Source of the DNA: DATJMJ01 sp035503915
Lineage (GTDB): Bacteria; Actinomycetota; Acidimicrobiia; Acidimicrobiales; Palsa-688
Assembly (NCBI GenBank): GCA_035503915.1
Contig: DATJSU010000043.1
Coordinates: 13,071 to 77,070 of the forward strand
DNA: 64,000 nt
Reading direction: 5' to 3'
The notes under the pieces are model-generated. The model made no database searches. It was not told the DNA's origin and saw only the letters and a program-made list of their open reading frames with translations. This document shows positions 17,125 through 25,746 of the stretch, piece by piece; positions within the stretch are counted from its first letter, which is position 1; each line of letters begins with the position of its first letter. The position numbers were made by a program, and so were the translations under genes.

Positions 17125-17903
17125 TGCCCTGGGCAACCAGGGGCCTTCGCAACGGTGTGCTCACGACGCACTACCCCCGGAGCCCGGACGGCTACGGGGG
17201 CCCGTGGCGGGGCAGCGTGGCTGTCAGGGCAGCCCCGGGCGGGACGGGGTTGCCCGCAGAGCTCTGCCCGACGGGCGCTATCAGCTCCGGCCCTTCGGGG
17301 GCAGCCGAGCTCGACCGGGGCAAGTGCATCCTTTGCGGCCGCTGCGTGGCGGGCCGTCCCGATCTCTTTGCCTTCGCCTCCTCGCCCGAGGTTGCCAGCC
17401 TCTCCCGCGGTGGGCTCGTCGTGCCTCCCACCGAGGAAACTGAAGCCGCCGTGGCTGCCGCGCGTGCCGAGCTCGCCCAGCGGGCGGCGCGGCTGCGGCG
17501 GTCGGTCCATGTCCGCCACGTCGATGCCGGCTCGGACGGTTCGGAGGAGTGGGAGGTGGCCGCGCTCCTCGGGCCCGTCTACGACGTGCACCGGCTCGGG
17601 GTGTTCTTCACTGCCAGCCCGCGCCACGCCGACCTCCTCCTGGTGACCGGGGCCGGGTCGACAGGCATGGCGGGGCCGCTCCGGAGCACTTACGAAGCCA
17701 TGCCTGACCCGCGCTTAGTCCTTGCCGTGGGCACCGACGCCGTGAGCGGGGGGATGATGAGCGCGAACTACGCCACAAGGGGAGGCATCGGCGAGGTCGT
17801 GCCGGTGGACGTTTGGGTCCCCGGCTCGCCCCCGAGCCCGTTCTCCATCCTGTACGGGATTCTCTTGGCCGTCGGGCTCCTGGTCGAGCGGGGGCCCTCG
17901 TGA
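17124..17903 (+). CDS. Ferredoxin-NuoB fusion with all four N2 cysteines lost (plus complex)
   Basis: This 259-residue protein fuses the two genes that are separate in the minus operon. Residues 1-80 are the one-cluster ferredoxin domain with Cys48 (ELCPTGA), Cys68, Cys71 and Cys74 (KCILCGRC). Residues 127-255 align with the NuoB-like protein encoded at 6454-6972. There, Cys43, Cys46, Cys110 and Cys139 become Asp138, Glu141, Asp205 and Ser235. The fold-defining parts (YDVHRLGVFFTASPRHADLL, VPVDVWVPGSPPSPF) are well kept and no stop or frameshift occurs. The subunit is therefore maintained but cannot hold the N2-type cluster in the normal way. Confidence 0.85.
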   Translation: MPWATRGLRNGVLTTHYPRSPDGYGGPWRGSVAVRAAPGGTGLPAELCPTGAISSGPSGAAELDRGKCILCGRCVAGRPDLFAFASSPEVASLSRGGLVVPPTEETEAAVAAARAELAQRAARLRRSVHVRHVDAGSDGSEEWEVAALLGPVYDVHRLGVFFTASPRHADLLLVTGAGSTGMAGPLRSTYEAMPDPRLVLAVGTDAVSGGMMSANYATRGGIGEVVPVDVWVPGSPPSPFSILYGILLAVGLLVERGPS

Positions 17904-19960
17904 GACAGCTCTGCTTACTGGTGGCGCTGGCACTGATGGCCGCCGGCGCGGCTTGCGCGCTCGTCCTGGCGCCCGACCGACGCTTGTCCCGCGTGGTCGT
18001 CTCCGCGACGGGGGCCACTGCCTCGGCGCTGGTGTGCGCTGCCGGCGTCCTGTCGGTAATGGGCGCACCCCTCAACCTGGACCTCGGTGACCTCCTCGCC
18101 TTCGGGCGGACAGATGTTCGCCTCGACCCCTTGGCGGGCCTGTTCCTCACCCTCACCGGGGGCCTTGGGGCTGTGGTCTCCCTCGCTCTGAGCACCTGGG
18201 CGGGCCCAGCCCGGAAGGCGGGCGCGCGCGCCATTGGCCCTGCCTACCTGCTCCTGCTCGCCGCGGTCACCGTGACGGTCCTCGCCGCGGACGCCTTTAG
18301 CTTCCTGTTCGGTTGGGAGGCCCTCACAGTCGCCTTCTACATCCTGAGCGCGGCGACTCGGGAGAGCGACGACCAGCCGCGCGCAGCCTGGGCCACCGCC
18401 GCCGTCGGCAAGGCCGGCGGGGCTGCCCTGCTCGTGGGGGTCCTTTTGCTGGCGGGGGCGTCGGGCTCGTTCAGCTTTTCTTCCTGGTCTGGCGTGCATG
18501 CGGGCGGCTTGCACGACACGGCGTACGCGCTCGTGGTCTTCGGGTTCGCGACCAAGGTTGGCTTGGCCCCCTTCGAGGTCTGGATGCCCCGCGGCTACCC
18601 GGCGGCACCGGGGCCGATGAAGGCGGCGATGGCAGGAGTGGCCGTGAACGTGGGGTTCTACGGCCTCTGGCGGTTCTTCGCTGTGCTCGGCCGGCCACCT
18701 GAGTGGTTGGCGGTCAGCGTGCTCGTCCTGGGAGGTTTGACGGCGTTGCTCGGGATCGCGTTCGCGGCCGTGCAAGCAGATGTCGCCCGCGTCCTGGCTT
18801 ATTCGAGCGCCGAGAACGGCGGCCTCATCATGGTCGGCTTCGGGCTCGCCCTCGCCGGGGAGTACGCCGGCAACAGGTCTTTGGTCGCGGTCGGGCTCCT
18901 CGCTGGGTCGCTGCAGGCTCTCTCCCACGCAGTCGCCAAGACCGGCCTTTTCCTGGCCTCGGCCGACTTCGAGGCTGCTGCCGGCACGACCTCGCTCGAA
19001 GAGCTGGGGGGCATGGCGCGCTCGCGGCCTTGGAGCTCGGTCTCGTTTTCGGCGGCCGCAGTCACCCTTGCCGGCCTGCCTCCCACCATCGGCTTCGTCT
19101 CGGAATGGTTCATCTTCGAGGCTCTTATGCAGCAGTTCCGCCTCCGGGAGCTCTCCCTGCGCCTCGCCACGGCTAGCGCTGGCGCCCTTGTCGCCCTCAC
19201 CGCCGGCCTCGCTGCCCTCACCTTCGTGCGTTTGCTCGGCTTCACCGTCTTCGCCGGCGCCAAAGCGGCGGTGCGCCCCCGGGACGCCGGCGTGGGCCGG
19301 GCCGCCAAGGTGTCCTCGGCGGCCTTCCCCCTGCTTTGCCTGGGCCTCGCTGCTTTCGCCCCCTGGGTGGTGCGCTTCCTGGCCCGGGGCCTTGCAAGCG
19401 ACGTGCCGCGGTCGGTCACGCTCGGCGCGCTCAAGTCGCCCTGGGTCCTCCAGCCCGTCGTCGCTAACTTCTCAGCCCTTTCCCCGAGCTGGCTGTTCCT
19501 CGTCTTCAGTGTTGGCCTCGCTGGCGTGAGCGCGGCCACAGTGCTTGCGTCGAGGGGACGGTTCTTGTCCGTGCGACGGGTACCGCCTTGGCGGTCCGCG
19601 ACCCCGGGGGTGCACGGCGAGGACAGCTACACCGCCTTTGCCTACGCCAACCCCCTGCGCCACGTGCTCGCCAACATCCTCGGTACCCAAAAAGAGCTCA
19701 CGCGCGCATCCGCCAGCCCCGAGCTGGGCGCAGGGGGCGCGCCCGGTACCGAGCTCACCGAAGAGGACCACTCCCACGTGTCTTTCAGCACCAGTGTCGC
19801 CGAGCCGGTGGAGAGCTACCTTTACCGTCCTGGCTTCAAGGCCTACCTCGCTGTCGTGGCGGCCGCGAAGCGGCTCCAGTCTGGGCGCCTCGAGGCCTAC
19901 GTGGGCTACATGCTGGTGGCCTTGGTCACACTGCTCGTGGTGGCAGCCTCGGTGCGCTGA
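17900..19960 (+). CDS. HyfB/NuoL-like membrane subunit (plus complex, lysine lost)
   Basis: The 686-residue paralogue of the protein encoded at 4448-6457 keeps the glutamate (Glu140 in LFGWEALT) and the TM7 lysine (Lys219 in GFATKVG). The position matching Lys250 of the minus copy is Asn250 (AGVAVNVGFYG), and the HPVAP loop reads YPAAP. The C-terminal arm includes VHGEDSYTAFAYANPLRHVL. The start is GTG at 17900, overlapping the previous stop. It ends the plus operon. If the lysine is needed for proton transfer in this subunit, pumping may be altered. Confidence 0.85.
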   Translation: MRQLCLLVALALMAAGAACALVLAPDRRLSRVVVSATGATASALVCAAGVLSVMGAPLNLDLGDLLAFGRTDVRLDPLAGLFLTLTGGLGAVVSLALSTWAGPARKAGARAIGPAYLLLLAAVTVTVLAADAFSFLFGWEALTVAFYILSAATRESDDQPRAAWATAAVGKAGGAALLVGVLLLAGASGSFSFSSWSGVHAGGLHDTAYALVVFGFATKVGLAPFEVWMPRGYPAAPGPMKAAMAGVAVNVGFYGLWRFFAVLGRPPEWLAVSVLVLGGLTALLGIAFAAVQADVARVLAYSSAENGGLIMVGFGLALAGEYAGNRSLVAVGLLAGSLQALSHAVAKTGLFLASADFEAAAGTTSLEELGGMARSRPWSSVSFSAAAVTLAGLPPTIGFVSEWFIFEALMQQFRLRELSLRLATASAGALVALTAGLAALTFVRLLGFTVFAGAKAAVRPRDAGVGRAAKVSSAAFPLLCLGLAAFAPWVVRFLARGLASDVPRSVTLGALKSPWVLQPVVANFSALSPSWLFLVFSVGLAGVSAATVLASRGRFLSVRRVPPWRSATPGVHGEDSYTAFAYANPLRHVLANILGTQKELTRASASPELGAGGAPGTELTEEDHSHVSFSTSVAEPVESYLYRPGFKAYLAVVAAAKRLQSGRLEAYVGYMLVALVTLLVVAASVR

Positions 19961-19993
19961 GGGACGGAGGCAGGGTTTTTGCCCCCAGAGGGG

Positions 19994-21520
19994 TCATGCG
20001 CCGGGAGCCCCTCGGGACAAAGGCAGCGCAGGAAAGGGGCTTTCCCCGAACACCCGCTTGTAGACGTCCTCGCCGTACGCGGTCTCTTCGGGCGCCCCCT
20101 CGACAAGCTTGAAGGGTTGCACCCCAGATTGGCGGGGGGCGCGCAGGAAAATGGCGTTGCTAAGGCCCTTTTTTTGAAGGCTCGCCGCCAGGTGGTAGAG
20201 GTGCGTGACGACGAAGACCCTGACCCCAGCGTTGATGAGCGGCAAGAAGACCTGGAGGCCTATGTCGGAGCCCTCCCGCTCGTTGGTGGAACCGAAGGGT
20301 TCGTTGCAAAGAAGCACGCAACCTGTTGATATGCGAGACACGGCCTTGCTCATCCGCTGGAGCTCCTCGTCCAGCTTCCCGCCTTTCATCGTTGGGTCTT
20401 CGTCCCTCTTGAAGTGCGTCAGGACACAAGGAGCGAGACTGCTGGCGAAGGAGGTGGCCGCGACGAACATCCCGCTTTGGAGCATCAATTGTGCGGTCCC
20501 GACGCTGCGAAGGAAGGTGGACTTCCCGCCCCGGTTCGCGCCCGTGACCACCACGAGGTCCTTACCGTCGGCGGCTAAGTCGTTGCCGACCACACGGCCA
20601 TCGGCGCCAAGGCTCAGGCAAGGGTCATAGAGGCCCTCGGCCCTCAGCCCTGCGCCGGCCGGCAGCAGCACCGGGGTGCACAGCGGCTCACCCTTTTGCA
20701 TAAGCGCGTCCCGAAGGTTGAGGCATCCGATGTAAAACGCCAGCTCGGTGCGGAGCGCGTTGAAAAAACCCAACACTCTTTCGACTGATTGCGCCAAAGC
20801 GTTCGCGGCGATATTGATGCCTTTCGCCTCTAGCTCGCCGAGAGCGCGAAGGCCGTTCTCGTCGCGTTCGGGGACGCTGAAACTGAAGCTGCGCTGGCCG
20901 CGATTGGCGAAGCGCTCGCGCAGCCCCCGCACGGGCGCCTTGTGCAACAGGTAGGCGGTGCCCTTGTTGGCCCTGCCTAACTGCACGCTCAAAAAGAGCC
21001 CGCGCTTGAGCTTGAGCTCTTCCAGGTGGCCTTCCATTTGCTTTACGCAGAGGTCGTCGAGCTCGCTCATGAGCATTGACCGCAGGCGCGCAAAGGCGGG
21101 GGAGGTCATCTCTTGGCCCCACCCTTCTACGAGGCGGCGCAGGCGGGCCATCTGGCCGAGGAACATCCCGAGGGACTGCACGGACGAGTACCGGAGGCCT
21201 TCGGGGGAGGTGTTGAGCCCGAAAAAGCTCAACTTCCGGTGGCTCTCGAGCGTCTCGGTGGCTAAGGCGTAGACCTGTTTTGCGATCTCGGGTTTCGCGA
21301 TGCAGTCGGCCAGTGCCTGCTGGCGCCAGACGATTTTTTCAGGCGATGTCAAGGGGGAAAGGACAGCCGTCCTCGCGACGGCGAGCACGAGCCGGTCGGT
21401 GCCCGCCATGGCCTTGAACAGCCGGGCCAGGCCGAGGTCCTCGACAAGCTCGGCAGAGCCGGGAGCGAGCTCGCGCTCGGCGTCGAAATCCTCGCCCGGG
21501 CCCATCAGTTGGGGCCTCAC
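19994..21520 (-). CDS. MutS-like ATPase without mismatch-binding domain (second of pair)
   Basis: The 508-residue protein has a C-terminal MutS ATPase domain: Walker A TGANRGGKSTF, Walker B-like VLLCNEPFGSTNEREGSDIG, and a late VVTHLYHLAA histidine motif. The N-terminal half is helical, like the MutS core and lever domains, and lacks the mismatch-recognition and connector domains. Such short MutS relatives are not expected to do classical mismatch repair; their DNA substrate is unknown. GTG at 21520 overlaps the stop of the upstream paralogue, so the two are one operon and may form a heterodimer. It converges on the plus hyf operon, with 33 bases between. Confidence 0.8.
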   Translation of the reverse strand: MRPQLMGPGEDFDAERELAPGSAELVEDLGLARLFKAMAGTDRLVLAVARTAVLSPLTSPEKIVWRQQALADCIAKPEIAKQVYALATETLESHRKLSFFGLNTSPEGLRYSSVQSLGMFLGQMARLRRLVEGWGQEMTSPAFARLRSMLMSELDDLCVKQMEGHLEELKLKRGLFLSVQLGRANKGTAYLLHKAPVRGLRERFANRGQRSFSFSVPERDENGLRALGELEAKGINIAANALAQSVERVLGFFNALRTELAFYIGCLNLRDALMQKGEPLCTPVLLPAGAGLRAEGLYDPCLSLGADGRVVGNDLAADGKDLVVVTGANRGGKSTFLRSVGTAQLMLQSGMFVAATSFASSLAPCVLTHFKRDEDPTMKGGKLDEELQRMSKAVSRISTGCVLLCNEPFGSTNEREGSDIGLQVFLPLINAGVRVFVVTHLYHLAASLQKKGLSNAIFLRAPRQSGVQPFKLVEGAPEETAYGEDVYKRVFGESPFPALPLSRGAPGA

Positions 21521-23049
21521 CGGGCCACCTGTTCTTCAACGCCGTGATAGGTGAGCCCGTAGCGCTCGGCGAGGGCAGCCGCGTAAGCGCGGCCCTCTGG
21601 GGCCTTGCGCGCCAATTTGTAGGTACGCACGACAGGATCTTCGGGGTCAACTGTTGCCACGACGCTGATCGTGGCGTCGTTGGCCGAAGCCAGCTCATCG
21701 ACGAAGGTCACGTAAAGGCAAAGAGCTCCTCGCGAGAGGAGCTTCGCAAGGACCGCCTTGCCTAGGACCGCGGCGTCGCTGAGAGTGGTCGACGAGAAGC
21801 TCTCGTTCAGGACGACGATGCTCCGGGGAGTGGCTCCCTCGATGACGTTGGAGAGGTGAACGAGCTCGTCTTCTAGGTGGCTCCTGGCCTCCTCGAGCCG
21901 CTCGGCCTGTTGGAACGACGTGAACACGCGGTCCGCGAGGACGAGCTCGGCCTCAAGGGCTGGCACGAGCAAACCCAGGCTGGCCAAGTAGTGAAGCTGG
22001 CCAAAAGCACGGGCAAAAGTGGTCTTGCCCCCGCTATTGGGCCCGGTGACCACCACGGCACGCTCCTGGGGGCCAAGGTCCAAGTCGTTGGTGACAACCT
22101 CTTCGCCAGAGCCCTCGTTGGCGATTTTCGCTGCCAGAGCAAGGTCGAAAGCCGCCGTGGCGAGAGTGCGCCCGGGCGTAAGTGAGAGGGTCGGGTAGCA
22201 AAAGGGCAGCCCGGCGCGCCGCAGCGGCTCAATGTAAGCGAGGTAGGACAGGTAGAACTGCGAGTCCCGTTCGAAGGTGGCGACGCCGGCGTCTATAAAG
22301 CCCTGGTGAGCGTGGAAGCACCGGTCCAGCTCGCCGAAGGGCCCGGGATGGAGCCGGGCCACGAGGTTGAGGACCTGGCCCTCGACATGGTCCATGTCCA
22401 AGAGGCTCCGGAAGCTCGCTCGGTAGTCCTTTACCGCACCTTCGCGGAACTTGGCGAACGCTGCTCCCACTTCCTGGGCATAATCGGGCTCGCCGCCATA
22501 GGCGCTCACAGTGACGCGCGCGCCCCTGATGTGCAGGCCGTACCGCAGCTTCCCCAGTGTGCCGGCGATCTCGTCCACCTCCTCTGCCAGCGAGGCGAGG
22601 TCTCCTGAGCTGTAGGCCTGCAAGTACTCGGTCAAGGCGCGAAGGGCCCTGGAAGCCGGCCCAAGCTGCGAGAGGGCACCGTTGAGAGCTCCGACGCCCT
22701 CGCAGTAGCCGGAAATTGCCTCTAGGAAGAGCCGTTCCTGCTGCCAGCGGTTGTGAAGCTTGCCAGCTGCCGCCAGGAGCTCGCGCACCTGGTGCATGGA
22801 TTTCCCGAAGGTCCTGGCCGCCTCCGCCAGAGGTGGGCGCTCGAAGTCGGCGAGCACCTCGTGGCGGTAAGCCACTAGGTCGAGGTGCTCGAGCGGGGCT
22901 AAGAGAACCGGCTGGAGGTCGAGCTGCTCACGGCCAACGCTGAGGGCAGCGAAGACCTGGTCCAAGTTGAGGTCCGTCACAAAGCCGTGGTCCTCGAGAG
23001 GGACCGGGATCTTCTCGATGCCCTCCGGGTAAAGGATTGAAGGGACCAT
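21517..23049 (-). CDS. MutS-like ATPase without mismatch-binding domain (first of pair)
   Basis: This is a 510-residue paralogue of the neighbouring protein. It has Walker A TGPNSGGKTTFARAFG, an acidic Walker B VVLNESFSSTT, and the signature region SHLEDELVHLSNVIEGA. The N-terminal part is helical with no recognisable mismatch-binding domain and no Smr nuclease domain. Two adjacent, similarly sized but diverged copies suggest an obligate heterodimer, as in eukaryotic MutS homologues; this is inference. ATG at 23049 has GGAAG close upstream. Confidence 0.8.
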   Translation of the reverse strand: MVPSILYPEGIEKIPVPLEDHGFVTDLNLDQVFAALSVGREQLDLQPVLLAPLEHLDLVAYRHEVLADFERPPLAEAARTFGKSMHQVRELLAAAGKLHNRWQQERLFLEAISGYCEGVGALNGALSQLGPASRALRALTEYLQAYSSGDLASLAEEVDEIAGTLGKLRYGLHIRGARVTVSAYGGEPDYAQEVGAAFAKFREGAVKDYRASFRSLLDMDHVEGQVLNLVARLHPGPFGELDRCFHAHQGFIDAGVATFERDSQFYLSYLAYIEPLRRAGLPFCYPTLSLTPGRTLATAAFDLALAAKIANEGSGEEVVTNDLDLGPQERAVVVTGPNSGGKTTFARAFGQLHYLASLGLLVPALEAELVLADRVFTSFQQAERLEEARSHLEDELVHLSNVIEGATPRSIVVLNESFSSTTLSDAAVLGKAVLAKLLSRGALCLYVTFVDELASANDATISVVATVDPEDPVVRTYKLARKAPEGRAYAAALAERYGLTYHGVEEQVAR

Positions 23050-23360
23050 TTGGCTTCCACCGGCTTAGGTTTCGGTAGAAGCCATCAGCCAACCTGGCGA
23101 GCAGAGCGGGCTTCATCGCTCGCCCCCATACTAACCAGGCTTGCAGTTTTAGGCGCCGCCGCGCACAGCTAAGGCTAAGTCTGTTCTTGGTGGCCCCTCT
23201 CGAGGTGGCCCGTGAACAAGGCCGGTGCGTTGACAGTTTCTCGTTCAAAAAATGTGGCGCCCGTAGTTCGTCCTCGACCCCCCACCCGATCTGGCCCTTG
23301 TGCGGCGCTGGCGAGGACACTACGTTGCGAAGGACCGGCCCTCAAAGGAGGCAAGCCCAC
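23050..23360. other. Divergent intergenic region
   Basis: This 311-bp gap lies between the MutS-like operon and the SnoaL-like gene. A TTGACA box at 23230-23235 is a possible -35 for the rightward gene, but no convincing -10 is seen at the right distance. No coding frame, RNA gene or strong repeat was found. Confidence 0.4.
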
Positions 23361-23753
23361 ATGGGAACAGGTGCTGCGGAACAAGAGGTCCGCGCCGTGC
23401 TCGAGCAGATGCGCGTCGCGTTGAAGACAGGGGACACCGAGGCCCTCGGCTCGCTGCTGCTGGACAGCCCGGACGCTGTCCACATCGGCACAGACGCCCG
23501 AGAATGGTGGACGACCCAAGACTTGGTCAAGGCGGTAACGGGCCACTCAGACATCACCACGAGCGTCGACCACATGGGGGTCCATGTCCTGGGCGACGTG
23601 GCCTGGGCCGAGGCCCGGGGTCACTTCACGAGCCCCAAAGGAGCTGAGTGCCCGGTACGGGTCACAAGCGTCCTTGTCCGCGAGTCCGGCCAATGGAAGG
23701 TCGCACAGGAGCACGCCTCGATCGGGGTCCCCAACGAGGAGATGTTCGCGTAA
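23361..23753 (+). CDS. SnoaL/NTF2-like protein
   Basis: The 130-residue protein has the alpha+beta layout of the NTF2/SnoaL superfamily. An N-terminal helix (VRAVLEQMRVALKTGD) is followed by AVHIGTDAREWWTTQDLVKAV and then strands such as VAWAEARGHFTS and VRESGQWKVAQEHASIG. The last motif is typical of the ketosteroid-isomerase-like DUF4440/SnoaL_3 group, which may bind small molecules or act in unknown reactions. ATG at 23361 is preceded by AAAGGAG at ten bases. It is a single gene between oppositely oriented neighbours. Confidence 0.75.
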   Translation: MGTGAAEQEVRAVLEQMRVALKTGDTEALGSLLLDSPDAVHIGTDAREWWTTQDLVKAVTGHSDITTSVDHMGVHVLGDVAWAEARGHFTSPKGAECPVRVTSVLVRESGQWKVAQEHASIGVPNEEMFA

Positions 23754-23798
23754 CCGAGAGCCTGGCCGGTGCTGGGTTTTCGCCCCGAAATCCCGCTT

Positions 23799-24869
23799 TT
23801 ACGCGTGAACTGACCAGGCCGTGCCGTCCCAGGTTTCTATGAGCGCGCCCGACGGGCTCGGCCCGACAAGGCTCTTGGAATATTGCCCAACGGCCACGCA
23901 GAACTCCTCAGTTGCACAAGCCACCCCGTCAAGCTCGGCTGTCGGGAGGCTTGGGCTCGGGACCATCGACCATGCGGAGCCGTCCCAGAACTCGGCCAGG
24001 CTCCGGGTGGTCCCCGCAGCGCTGGTGTAACCGCCCACCGCCTGGCACGCTCTTAGCGCGCAGGCGACACCGTACAAATGCGCCACCGAAGGGCCCGGGA
24101 GCGGCGGCACGGACCAGGAGCGGCCGTCCCATGACTCGACCAAAGCCCGGGGAAGGATGCTGCTGGCGCTGCCCGTGCCGTAGCTGAAGTTCCCCACCGC
24201 CGTGCACGAGGAAGCCGACGAGCAAAACAAGCCAGAAAAGCCACCGTAAGACCCTGGGGCCCGGCTGGCTACGACCGACCAGACGGCGCCGTCCCACCGC
24301 TCGGCGAGAGTCGTGCTGCGGTCGTTGCCAACTGCCATGCAGGACTCGGTGGAGGCGCAAGAGACGCCGTTGAGGGTCGCCGAGGCCAGCCCCAGGCCCG
24401 GGCTGTGGGCGACGGACCAATGACTGCCGTCCCAGGACTCGACGAGCGGGCGCAAATCGTAAGCGGCGCCACCCGAACTGCTCATATCACCGACCGCGAC
24501 ACAGGACCTGGGGGAGGTGCAAGAGACGCCGTTGAGGACCGCTACGCCTCCGCTGATGGCCGGGGTCGGCGCCAAGGACCAAGTCCTGCCGTCCCAGGAC
24601 TCGACGAGCACACCGCTACCGGAGCTGCCGACCGCCGTGCACGATCGAGTGGAAGCGCAGGACACAGCGGCTAACGAGGCCTCTCCCAAGGCGCTCGCGG
24701 TCGAACTGTCCCATCCCCGAACTGCTCCTGAAGTAACAGGGGCGGTGCACAACGCCAGGGTGGTCGCCAAGACGCAGGGCACGGCCAAGGTCGACAGTGT
24801 TCCCCGCCTACCCGAGCTCAGCATGCCGGAGCCCAACATCGCGCCCCCAAATGGGATAGACGCCGTCAA
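23799..24869 (-). CDS. Secreted six-repeat SCxSxxxCxAVG / WDGxxWS protein
   Basis: The 356-residue protein begins with a signal-like hydrophobic segment (LAVPCVLATTLALCTAPV). It then has six copies of a unit of roughly 45-55 residues: a V(S/A)CxSxxxCxAVG half followed by a LVESWDGxxWSxxxxP half. Two cysteines in nearly every unit could form a disulphide outside the cell. Regular strands of this type suggest a beta-propeller with six blades, which is inference. Such repeats are frequent in Acidimicrobiia and related actinobacteria. Function is unknown; adhesion or sugar binding are possible. The start may be the ATG at 24869 or a later in-frame ATG. Confidence 0.7.
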   Translation of the reverse strand: MTASIPFGGAMLGSGMLSSGRRGTLSTLAVPCVLATTLALCTAPVTSGAVRGWDSSTASALGEASLAAVSCASTRSCTAVGSSGSGVLVESWDGRTWSLAPTPAISGGVAVLNGVSCTSPRSCVAVGDMSSSGGAAYDLRPLVESWDGSHWSVAHSPGLGLASATLNGVSCASTESCMAVGNDRSTTLAERWDGAVWSVVASRAPGSYGGFSGLFCSSASSCTAVGNFSYGTGSASSILPRALVESWDGRSWSVPPLPGPSVAHLYGVACALRACQAVGGYTSAAGTTRSLAEFWDGSAWSMVPSPSLPTAELDGVACATEEFCVAVGQYSKSLVGPSPSGALIETWDGTAWSVHA

Positions 24870-24890
24870 TGCTAGCCCTCGGGGGCCCCC

Positions 24891-25676
24891 TCAATGCCAC
24901 AGGTAGGGGGTCGTCGTGGAGACCTTGAGGAAGCCGGACCGCTCGAGGATGGGACGTGAGTACTCGGTGGAGTCGCTATGGATAAACGTCTTTCCGCCCC
25001 TTAGCGCTGAACGTGCCCGGGCAGCTGTCAGCGCCCGGTAGATGCCTTGGCCTCGCCACGCTTCCAGGGTCGCTCCCCCCCAGATCCCAGCGAAGTCTGA
25101 GCCGGCGACGGGTTCGAGCGTACCCGCGCTCACAACCTGCCCTCCGGCCTCGCCAACCCAGAGCTCGGTCCCGTTGGCGAGCGCCAGGCGGCTCAAGAGG
25201 GCTCTCGACATCTCGTCGGCGACCGTGGTCCCAAAGACGGTGTCTTGCATCGTAGCCATGGCCCGAACGTCGTCTTCCTCGGATATTTGGCGCAGGGTCA
25301 CGCCAGTGGGCAAAGAGACGTCGATGGCGAGCAGCTGCGCCCGCCCGATCATGATCGACTCCGGTTCCTGAGGCTCGAACCCGCTCTCCACCAGCGCCTC
25401 GTGGAGCCCGGGGATCCGGTCGTGGCCCCGCGTCTTCCATTCGACTCGAGTGACCTCCGGGTCCCGGCGGTAGTGATCGAGGACTTGTCCGACCATGTGG
25501 GGCACCCGCTCTGCCTCGGCGCCGGAGAGGTGCGGGTAGGTGACGAAGCCTCGGCCGTCCGCGAACTTCACCAGGCGAAGGGGGCCCACGCGGGTCACCG
25601 CTTGTGCGGTCGGGGTCTCCGCGTCAGCGCGCAACTGCCGGTCGTAAGCCAAGAGGAAGTCTTCGACGTCTGGCAC
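24891..25676 (-). CDS. GNAT-family N-acetyltransferase
   Basis: The 261-residue protein has a C-terminal GNAT fold. TLEPVAGSDFAGIWGGATLE is followed by AWRGQGIYRALTAARARSAL, which matches the acetyl-CoA pyrophosphate loop (RGxGxx). The N-terminal half is a less conserved GNAT-like region (VEWKTRGHD, GLHEALVESGFEPQEPESI), as in tandem GNAT proteins. The acceptor is unknown. GTG at 25676 is chosen; a TTG three codons upstream is also possible. Confidence 0.75.
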   Translation of the reverse strand: MPDVEDFLLAYDRQLRADAETPTAQAVTRVGPLRLVKFADGRGFVTYPHLSGAEAERVPHMVGQVLDHYRRDPEVTRVEWKTRGHDRIPGLHEALVESGFEPQEPESIMIGRAQLLAIDVSLPTGVTLRQISEEDDVRAMATMQDTVFGTTVADEMSRALLSRLALANGTELWVGEAGGQVVSAGTLEPVAGSDFAGIWGGATLEAWRGQGIYRALTAARARSALRGGKTFIHSDSTEYSRPILERSGFLKVSTTTPYLWH

Positions 25677-25746
25677 GGGCCCCAAGCTTGGCGGCTGAGG
25701 GGCTGCGCCGCCAGCCGGTTTACGTCAATGCTCTCGGCGCGGTACC

